This document shows positions 57,700 through 64,000 of a stretch of 64,000 bases of DNA, piece by piece (within the stretch, counting starts at the first letter, position 1; every line of letters begins with the position of its first letter). The stretch comes from Bacteroidota bacterium. GTDB taxonomy: Bacteria; Bacteroidota; Bacteroidia; Bacteroidales; VadinHA17. The DNA lies in assembly GCA_016718875.1 (NCBI GenBank), contig JADKBL010000001.1, positions 1 to 64,000 on the forward strand, read 5' to 3'. The notes below the pieces were generated by a model. The model saw only the letters and a program-made list of their open reading frames with translations. It did not search any database and was not told the DNA's origin. A program made the position numbers and the translations under genes.

Positions 57700-57770
57700 A
57701 AAAAATCCCGCAGATCTCGCAGATGGTCACAGAAATATTCTGCGATTATCAGCGTTATCTGCGGGAAAAC
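57700..57770. repeat. Interspersed cgcagat inverted repeat
   Basis: tcccgcagatctcgcaga (57706-57723) is complementary in part to tctgcg ... gcgttatctgcggga (57739-57766). This is a third kind of intergenic inverted repeat in the window. It lies between the permease and YceI genes. Confidence 0.8.
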
Positions 57771-57790
57771 CTTAAACCCACTTTAAAGTA

Positions 57791-58366
57791 TTATTTTACC
57801 AAAAGACTGACTTTCAGTTTGAATTCGTCATAAATTGTCTTGTCGCCAAGGTTATCAAAGAATGAACCTGATCCGTAACGGACATTATATTTGGTTCTGT
57901 CAATCACTATATTAGCAAAGAACCAGCTGCCTTCATCCTTTTTCTGAAATGCTGCTTTAAATTCAACCGGATTTGTCACACCTTTGATCGTAAGGTTACC
58001 CTTTACAGTGGCAGTTCCTTTATCAAATGCTGCGCTCTCTGTAATAACAAGTTTAGCAGTAGGATACTTCTCTACTCCAAAGAAATCATCTGATTTCAGG
58101 TGACCTACAAGTTTATCCATGTTTTCAAAGCTTGTAATTGAGGTCATATCAATAATAAACTCCCCTGACTGGATTTTATTTTCATTCCAGCTTAGCCACC
58201 CCGACTGAAGGCTGATAGCTCCGTCATGTTTTCCTGTGACTTTTTCACCTAACCACTCAAGTTTTGTTTTACCAGCATCTGCAGTCAATTTTTGCTGTGC
58301 ACTAAGATTACTAATCAGCAATGATAATATTGCCAATAAAAAAAATGTCTTTTTCATATTCTTCAA
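57791..58366 (-). CDS. YceI family lipid-binding protein, periplasmic
   Basis: 191 residues with a signal peptide (about 1-23, ending NLSAQ). The lipocalin-like barrel starts LTADAGKTKLEWLGEKVTGKHDGAI and has SGEFIIDMTSI, HLKSDDFFGVEKYPTAKLVIT and VKGNLTIKGVTNPVEFKAAF, all YceI hallmarks. Members bind isoprenoids such as long-chain polyprenyl compounds; the physiological role is unclear. Single-gene unit. Confidence 0.94.
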   Translation of the reverse strand: MKNMKKTFFLLAILSLLISNLSAQQKLTADAGKTKLEWLGEKVTGKHDGAISLQSGWLSWNENKIQSGEFIIDMTSITSFENMDKLVGHLKSDDFFGVEKYPTAKLVITESAAFDKGTATVKGNLTIKGVTNPVEFKAAFQKKDEGSWFFANIVIDRTKYNVRYGSGSFFDNLGDKTIYDEFKLKVSLLVK

Positions 58367-58424
58367 TGTTTATTTTGCAGTAAACATCAGGAACAGACAT
58401 TTTGTTCAATGACCGTTAGATATT

Positions 58425-59204
58425 TTATAATTTATGAATATTCAGGCCACCACTGATTTCAAAAATGGTTCCGGTAGAAAAAGCCCAGTCTCCTCTCGCC
58501 AGAGATGCTACAGCTTTAGCAATATCATCCGGCATTCCCCAGCGCTTCTGCGGAACAAGGCCTTCCTGAATAAGTTTGTCGTATTTGTCCTTTATCCTGA
58601 CTGTCATGTCAGTCTCAATGATCCCCGGCCTTACTTCATATACCAGTATTCCCTCACAGGAGAGTCTGTCTGCAAGCACAGATGATGCCATACTCAATCC
58701 TGCTTTAGATATACAGTATTCAGCCCTGTTGGTCGATGTAAGAACTGCTGAAACAGAGGTTATAAATACAATAACCGGTTTATATGATTCAATATGCTCC
58801 TTAAGCCAAAGCATCTCCCTTGCAACTTTCTGTGCAAAGAAAACAGGACCTTTGAGGTTGATATTCATCAGTCTGTCGTAACTTTCTTCTGACATTTCGA
58901 GAACATCACTCCTCTGGAGAGGTGCCACACCTGCATTATTCACAAGTATATCTATCCTTCCATACCTTTCAAGAATGTTGCTTACTACCTCCTTATGACA
59001 GGTTGTACAGGAAATATCAAGTCCTATTGGGAAAAAATGCGATCCTGCCTGAGCGACCTCTTTTGAAAGAATTTCCATTCCTTCACTGTCTGTAGATCTG
59101 GCAATAGCAGCAATATCATAACCTTCAGATGCCAGCCCGATAGCAATCGACCTTCCGATTCCTCTGCTTGCTCCGGTTACTACCGCAACTGGTTTGTCAT
59201 TCAT
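58425..59204 (-). CDS. Short-chain dehydrogenase/reductase (3-oxoacyl-ACP reductase-like)
   Basis: 259 residues from the chosen ATG at 59204 (MNDKPVAVVTGASRGIGRS). The longer frame to 59309 adds 35 residues before the Rossmann fold that do not belong to the family. NADP-binding VTGASRGIG, NNAGVAPL, and the catalytic YCISK with Ser in FITSVSAV are present. EISGGLNIHKL is a typical C-terminus. Oxidoreductase of an unknown sugar, polyol or acyl substrate. Confidence 0.9.
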   Translation of the reverse strand: MNDKPVAVVTGASRGIGRSIAIGLASEGYDIAAIARSTDSEGMEILSKEVAQAGSHFFPIGLDISCTTCHKEVVSNILERYGRIDILVNNAGVAPLQRSDVLEMSEESYDRLMNINLKGPVFFAQKVAREMLWLKEHIESYKPVIVFITSVSAVLTSTNRAEYCISKAGLSMASSVLADRLSCEGILVYEVRPGIIETDMTVRIKDKYDKLIQEGLVPQKRWGMPDDIAKAVASLARGDWAFSTGTIFEISGGLNIHKL

Positions 59205-59391
59205 GAAAAAAGGTATATGCCGTTTCCAAAAAAAACGTTTTAAAGGTAATAATTTGCATGAATCAGGCAATAACCACTGAAAATATCTTTTCACCCTTCT
59301 CGCAACCATCCTTTTTGAAAGTATTAGTCTGCATCAGGTTTTATAAAAAAATAACTTGAAATAAAGCTTTATGTAAGGTAGGAAATAATTC

Positions 59392-61191
59392 TCAGTTATT
59401 ATTGCCAAAGCGTGGATTGACAACATTATTATAAATGGAACCGAAAGTGTAACTGAGACTTACACCTCCATTTAAATAAAAACTTGTTGCCTGCTGCTTA
59501 AGCCTCAGGAGTCTTTCTGCTTCAGAAAGTTCACCTTTGGCAAGGTTTATCTGATTATTTGTATATGTTACACCGGCGTTCACTGAAAGTGAGAGTCCTT
59601 TTACTATTCTGAGCCTTGTGTAGCCCCAGAATCCAAACCTGTTTCTTGAAAAATCATCGAGGTAATTGGAATAGGAACCGGAAAAATTTACTGATCCCCA
59701 TTTCTTCTGGATCTGATATGCTGCCCTTACAGAATGCTTGAATAGACCTTCAACAGTCATATTGTATATAGTAGAATCAGTGTAATCTGAATATTCATAT
59801 CCAATGCTGTACATAATTCTGAACTGCCGGTGTGTAGCTTCTGAATAAGGGAAAATATCATATTCAATAGTCGGTAGAAAATCAACATTCAGGTCATAGT
59901 TCTGGCTTGTGGAAGATTCCAGATCAAGCCTTAACCCTCCCGACCAGTGATTGCCAAGACTCTTTACAAAGAGGTTCTGGAGAGCTTTGCTGCTCATAAT
60001 ATATTCTGTTGTTACATCATCCTCAATATACCTTTGTTTGTTTGTAAACTGGTCAAGGTTTATTTCAAGTTTTACATCAGGGGTCACCCTGGTAATCTGA
60101 AAAGAATTATAAAATGCGATCCTGTTGTATGTTTCTTCAGCATTAAACTGGGGGCTGGTCTGAAGCTCAAATACCCAATTATTCCATTTATCTTCAATTT
60201 CGTGCTGTTTAATCTCTCCAGTATTCTTAATATCTATTTCATCAAAGAATGGTGTACGGGCGACATACCTCATTAATCCCAACTTGATCATGTTTGTCTT
60301 CTTTTCTCTTATGATTGCCCAGGTTTCATCAGGGTTGCTTGTATATGTGAGTGTATCGTTCATCCCTTCATATTTCATGAGACCCTGAAAAGAGAGTGTA
60401 AACTGGTCTCCCCCACTTCCTGCAGGTTGATTTGTAACAAGTAAATACACTTCAGCTTCACGTGTATCCCTCACATAATTAACAAAAGGAATTTCCTGCC
60501 TGGTATAGTTCATGTCACAGGATCTGCAGTCGATAAAAATCTTCAGAGCACCCTTCCTCAATGTATCTCTATGCTCAACAGGTTCAGTCTCCGGCATAAT
60601 CTCCTCTTTGACTGCAACCGGAAGTGAAACTGTATCAACCGGGACAACTGCAGGTTTCGGATCTTCAATCCTCTCAAATGGAATTTTGCCCCATTGCTCT
60701 TCAAGGATTGCAGCTCGATCGGCTGATACCTGCCTGCTTCCTTCAAATGAGGCAATGAATGAATCTTTAAATCCGGTTTCCTTTACCTCAGTAAGAGCCT
60801 TTTTTGCATCAGAAATCCTTCTGAATATTCCCACATAATACTTCCTTAGATCGGAACCTTCTGAATTTATAGCATAAACCGGTGTAATGCCCTTAAATAA
60901 TCCCGGGGAAACCTGATTATGAAATGCGGCCACCTGTATTCGGTAATTAAGCCCCTCAGGAATATCAGGGTTGTACTTAATTGGTATTTCGGAATTTGAA
61001 ATCGTTTTGCCGGAAACATCAAAATAGTAATAGATCTCTGTTGCTTCGTGCAAAGCCGGTACTTTGAAATTTTCCGTAAACAGATGATTCTCAGTAATTT
61101 TATTTCTTTCATCTGACGGTTGTGAAAAAACTGTACCTGCGGAGAAAAATCCGCAAAGCAAAACCAGGACAGATGACAATTTTAACTTCAT
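59392..61191 (-). CDS. SPOR domain / outer-membrane beta-barrel fusion protein
   Basis: The chosen ATG at 61191 (MKLKLSSVLVLLCGFFSA) opens a signal peptide; the frame extends to 61242 without need. Residues about 77-155 fit a SPOR domain (LNYRIQVAAFHNQVSPGLFKG ... YYVGIFRRISDAKKALTEVKETGF). SPOR domains bind denuded peptidoglycan glycan strands. A Pro-rich linker follows, then KIFIDCRSCDMNYTRQEIPF and a region of alternating beta strands ending SLSYTFGSIYNNVVNPRFGNNN, a barrel without a recognised Pfam name to me. About 599 residues. A protein that ties the cell wall to the outer membrane would fit this layout; that is inference. Confidence 0.72.
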   Translation of the reverse strand: MKLKLSSVLVLLCGFFSAGTVFSQPSDERNKITENHLFTENFKVPALHEATEIYYYFDVSGKTISNSEIPIKYNPDIPEGLNYRIQVAAFHNQVSPGLFKGITPVYAINSEGSDLRKYYVGIFRRISDAKKALTEVKETGFKDSFIASFEGSRQVSADRAAILEEQWGKIPFERIEDPKPAVVPVDTVSLPVAVKEEIMPETEPVEHRDTLRKGALKIFIDCRSCDMNYTRQEIPFVNYVRDTREAEVYLLVTNQPAGSGGDQFTLSFQGLMKYEGMNDTLTYTSNPDETWAIIREKKTNMIKLGLMRYVARTPFFDEIDIKNTGEIKQHEIEDKWNNWVFELQTSPQFNAEETYNRIAFYNSFQITRVTPDVKLEINLDQFTNKQRYIEDDVTTEYIMSSKALQNLFVKSLGNHWSGGLRLDLESSTSQNYDLNVDFLPTIEYDIFPYSEATHRQFRIMYSIGYEYSDYTDSTIYNMTVEGLFKHSVRAAYQIQKKWGSVNFSGSYSNYLDDFSRNRFGFWGYTRLRIVKGLSLSVNAGVTYTNNQINLAKGELSEAERLLRLKQQATSFYLNGGVSLSYTFGSIYNNVVNPRFGNNN

Positions 61192-61338
61192 TATTAGGAA
61201 CAAAACCTGCTCAAACTTTACCAAAAAACGCAATTCAGACAAATATGATTATAAAAATCATGAAAAATTCTTATGGATGCTATTCCCAAATCAAGAATTA
61301 ATGATTTTTAACACAATAAGAATTATTGCTTTACAGAT

Positions 61339-62324
61339 TTAAGTGCCGGTATTTTTCAGAAAATTTACCGATCTTGGACTTAACCAGCTTCCCCTGATAA
61401 ATGCAAACATGTAATATTCCAGTATCCTGCCGTAAACAAGAGTACGCAGGAACAACCGCGGAATAAAGAAAAAGATTATTCCAGCCATAGCTGAAAACCC
61501 GAAAGAGACAAGATTATTGATAATCAGGAATGACTGGATCAGGAACTTTTCAATTCCCTCTTTATGCTTATGAATATAAATATGCTTTGAAATAACAACT
61601 TCCGTCTTTGTAAGGGCAGCTGTCTTTTTGTTAATCCTTGAACTACCGCCATGGTTATGCTCTATGGTAATATTTGTACAGAAAGCAATTTCGCCTCCTG
61701 CATTTCTTGCTCTTTTGCAGAGATCAACATCTTCAAAATACATCCAGAAATCTTCATCAAATCCTCCTATCAAAGTGTAATTCTCATTAGATATCAAAAC
61801 TACCGACCCTGATATCCAATCCGGAAAAAGATCTCTGAAGAATAATCTTCCTTACTTCTTATCTGATTCTTATAACCAGTACCGGTTAAAGCTCTCAGAA
61901 AGCCGGTAAGATTCATAAAACCAGGAAATGGACCCCAGGCAATACTTTGTCTTCCTTTTTCATTTATCTGTCTGCAAGAAGTAATCATAAATGAAGGGTT
62001 GGATCTTGCTGCATCTACGAGACCCTCAAGGGCTTTTTCAGTAACAACTGTATCAGGATTAAGGATAAGTATATATTTTCCCGAAGCAAAAGAGACTCCA
62101 AGATTGCAACCATTTGCATAACCGCCATTTATCTTGTTACCTACAAAACGGAACTTCTGGTATTGCTGTTCTATTGAGCTGAAGGTCTCATCGCCAGGGC
62201 AGTTATTTACTACAATAACTTCGGTCTTTTGACTTATTCTGCTGAGTGTACTTAACGAATCAAGACATTGTCTCAAACGTTCATATCCCTTGTAACTTAC
62301 AATTATGATCGACAGGTCAGTCAT
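61339..62324 (-). CDS. Glycosyltransferase family 2 (rhamnosyltransferase-like), one frameshift
   Basis: The N-terminal part starts at 62324 (MTDLSIIIVSYKGYERLRQCL) and has GGYANGCNLGVSFASGKYILILNPDT with the nucleotide-sugar binding region. The frame ends at 61800 after EIFFRIGYQGR. Adding one T to the run of five at 61825-61829 restores EIFFPDWISGSVVLISNENY into GGFDEDFWMYFEDVDLCKRARNAG, the classic GT2 acceptor-site continuation, down to 61339. The total of 986 bases is one short of a multiple of three, so the intact enzyme has 328 residues with a C-terminal membrane segment. It belongs to the GT2 group that decorates lipopolysaccharide or exopolysaccharide. Confidence 0.93.
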
Positions 62325-62365
62325 AATTCATTTTTTTGATTTTTTTCATTTAGCCATATTACCCG

Positions 62366-62440
62366 TCAAATCTTCATCTCCTCATCTCCATCTCTCCAAG
62401 TCTCCCCTTCTCCCTCTCTCCCCTTCTCATCGTCCATCCA
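62366..62440. repeat. CT-rich low-complexity repeat encoding the rhomboid tail
   Basis: The plus strand reads as imperfect copies of ctccatctctccaagtctcc and cttctccctctctcccc units. On the minus strand it codes for the Glu/Asp/Gly-rich last 25 residues of the rhomboid protein, and the stop codon lies within it. Confidence 0.75.
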
Positions 62441-63055
62441 TTCATAAACAGGCTCCTGTGGTCCTTCTTTCCGGTAGATTACAGATAATACAATTCCGGA
62501 GAAGAAGCCAAGCATGTGCGATTCCCAGGAAACATTTTCATATACTCCGGGAAATAAACCCCACACCATTGAACCATAAAGAAATACAATAAGAAGTGAC
62601 AATGCAATAAGGCGGAAGTATTTTCTTATGATTCCGCTGAAAAAAAGAAATGAGGTGAGGCCATAAACCATGCCGCTGGCCCCGATATGCCATGCAGATC
62701 TTCCGGCAATCCATACCAGAAGACCTGAAAAAATCCAGGTAAACATAAATACTTTCATGGCTACCTCCGAATAAAAGAAAAAAAGTGCGACCCCAAGTAA
62801 AAACAGAGGGAGTGAGTTATTAAATAGATGCCTGAAATCGGCATGAATAAATGGGGAAAGCAATATCCCCGGCAAGCCGTCTGCCGACAAAGGATGAATT
62901 CCAAAACGGGTGAGATCCAATTCAAAAAGTATCTCAATAAACTTTATCATCCACATAGCAAAAATGAAAATAAAGGGAACTATTGAACTTAACAGCAGTT
63001 TCTTTCTGTAAAAATCCCCTTCATTTAAATGTTGCTTTTTTTTGCCTTCTCTCAA
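62366..63055 (-). CDS. Rhomboid family intramembrane serine protease
   Basis: 229 residues, six to seven membrane helices. The catalytic serine is in HIGASGMVYG (Ser127) and the histidine in WESHMLGFFSG (His180). The HADFRHLFNNSLPL segment (71-84) is the rhomboid H..L..N motif. It cleaves transmembrane proteins within the membrane. The C-terminal 25 residues (about 205-229) are highly acidic and encoded by a CT-rich repeat (see 62366-62440), which suggests that the native end was replaced by repeat sequence. Confidence 0.93.
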   Translation of the reverse strand: MREGKKKQHLNEGDFYRKKLLLSSIVPFIFIFAMWMIKFIEILFELDLTRFGIHPLSADGLPGILLSPFIHADFRHLFNNSLPLFLLGVALFFFYSEVAMKVFMFTWIFSGLLVWIAGRSAWHIGASGMVYGLTSFLFFSGIIRKYFRLIALSLLIVFLYGSMVWGLFPGVYENVSWESHMLGFFSGIVLSVIYRKEGPQEPVYEWMDDEKGREGEGETWRDGDEEMKI

Positions 63056-63086
63056 TCTGGTTTTTTATTAAGTTTTAAAGCTCTTA

Positions 63087-64000
63087 CTAATGGTTTCTTC
63101 CGGGAAAGACAATACCCGCTGCCTGCCTTATCCTGTCGAGTGTATGCATCAAATCCAGGCTATAGGAATGAGGAACAAATTCACTTTCAATCCTGCCTTC
63201 GTCAAGGCATTTCATAACCTCGGCAGCTTCGAACTGGTATCCCATTCCTTCCGGAATTAATGAATACTCAACATTTTCTTTTCCGTTTATAGAAACATTA
63301 AGTCTCTGTGACATATCCCGTGCTCTTGAGAAAGTAATGTTCCCATTCTCACAATACAATGTACAGCCAATGCCTGCTGCTGCACGGAATGAACTGAAAA
63401 CCGTCGCCATTCTTCCATCCTTAAATCCGAAAATAATGCTTATCGAATGTTCGGCTCCTGATTCTGTGAAAGAAGCCCTTGCGGTTACCTCGTCTGGCAC
63501 TCCCATAAAATACAGGACATCATTTACCGGATATATTCCGATATCGAGGAGTGACCCTCCGCCCAGAGTAAGGTTAAACTTCCTGTCATTTGGATCGTAC
63601 GGAGGCTGAAATCCGAATCTGGCATCAAGATGAATAAGCCTTCCGGCTTCATTGCCGTTCAGGATATCTTTTGTTTTCCTGTATATAGGCTGAAATGGCG
63701 GCCACAAAGCTTCCATAAGAAATGTACCCTGCCTATGCGACTCCTCTATCATTAGTTCCACCTCCCTGCTGTTCAGTGAAAATGCTTTCTCACATAAGAC
63801 CGCTTTCCTGTTTTTAAGACACAGCATAGTATGTTCAAAATGGTGGGAATGGGGAGATGCAATATAAATAATATCTACCTCAGGATCTGCTGCAAGCATC
63901 TCATAACCCTCAAAGTATTTCTTAAATCCGTATTCGTCAGCAAAATGTTTAGCCTTTGCCTCGTCGCGTGATGCTACTGCATATAGTTCTGCATTGTCAA
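63087..64000 (-). CDS. Gfo/Idh/MocA family oxidoreductase (N-terminus beyond window)
   Basis: NAD(P)-dependent sugar or polyol oxidoreductase. The frame is open to the right edge: DNAELYAVASRDEAKAKHFA, then YFEGYEMLAADPEVDIIYIASPHSHH, which is the dinucleotide-binding half of the family without its first strand and GxGxxG loop. LCEKAFSLNSREVELM has EKA in place of the usual EKP, and GGGSLLDIGIYPVND is the second-domain signature. The pattern is nearest the dihydrodiol-dehydrogenase-like branch. An internal ATG at 63899 is not the start. At least 304 residues are within the window. Substrate is unknown. Confidence 0.92.
   Translation of the reverse strand, partial: DNAELYAVASRDEAKAKHFADEYGFKKYFEGYEMLAADPEVDIIYIASPHSHHFEHTMLCLKNRKAVLCEKAFSLNSREVELMIEESHRQGTFLMEALWPPFQPIYRKTKDILNGNEAGRLIHLDARFGFQPPYDPNDRKFNLTLGGGSLLDIGIYPVNDVLYFMGVPDEVTARASFTESGAEHSISIIFGFKDGRMATVFSSFRAAAGIGCTLYCENGNITFSRARDMSQRLNVSINGKENVEYSLIPEGMGYQFEAAEVMKCLDEGRIESEFVPHSYSLDLMHTLDRIRQAAGIVFPGRNH

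Overview
The window comes from a member of the Bacteroidota, most likely Bacteroidales or Marinilabiliales. The basis is a PorZ homologue of the type IX secretion system, the ftsX-DUF3098-uppP-truB-queA gene order, a SusC/SusD-independent TonB receptor, many signal-II lipoproteins, and several families of intergenic palindromic repeats of the kind seen in this phylum. The genes that can be read cleanly are typical single-copy chromosomal genes, so this is chromosome rather than plasmid or phage. I cannot name a species.

Layout. (1) 1-7.76 kb, minus strand: the 5' part of a giant secreted repeat protein whose gene runs off the left edge. Its N-terminal 957 codons are open. The rest is a tandem array with a unit of about 579 bp, broken in almost every copy by one-base indels. 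(2) 8.2-8.8 kb: a four-helix-bundle (S23/IVS) gene bracketed by inverted arrays of a short repeat. (3) 8.8-28.9 kb: core genes. These are queA (with an in-frame amber codon), truB, uppP, a DUF3098 gene, ftsX, ilvE, rdgB, porZ, recO, a GH3-like gene, a deoxynucleoside kinase, an M16 protease, a GT-C glycosyltransferase, an adenosine-kinase-like PfkB gene and tRNA-Asn. Two paralogous adenylate cyclases with C-terminal HD-type domains lie among them. (4) 28.97-29.06 kb: an almost pure 90-base G tract, probably an assembly artefact. (5) 29.1-57.6 kb: an S9 peptidase and then an accessory carbohydrate region. It holds a TonB receptor, a cytochrome c/PQQ-type sugar dehydrogenase, a TIM-barrel-like lipoprotein, a CBM9-like lipoprotein, a Tat-exported beta-helix protein, an AGE epimerase, GH2, an enolase-superfamily dehydratase with a Tat leader in another frame, a clan GH-D-like hydrolase, GH18, a DUF5009 acyltransferase-like membrane protein, another hydrolase-like gene, an FG-GAP/UnbV lipoprotein, a vanadium-haloperoxidase-like lipoprotein and a FucP-type permease. 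(6) 57.8-64 kb: YceI, an SDR, a SPOR/beta-barrel fusion, a GT2 glycosyltransferase, a rhomboid protease and a Gfo/Idh/MocA oxidoreductase cut by the right edge.

How the genes fit together. The carbohydrate region looks like a dispersed glycan-use locus without SusCD: extracellular or periplasmic hydrolases, an epimerase, an acid-sugar dehydratase and a sugar/H+ symporter. ftsX to queA is one envelope/translation operon. The cyclase pair, if both are active, would set cAMP levels from the membrane and from the cytoplasm.

Quality warning. At least five genes outside the repeat array carry one-base indels (at about 34.2, 44.19, 49.99, 51.8 and 61.83 kb). Some lie in homopolymers, and each can be repaired by adding or removing single bases. 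Together with the poly-G tract and the broken array, this points to residual consensus errors. Broken genes here should not be read as true pseudogenes until the raw reads are checked.
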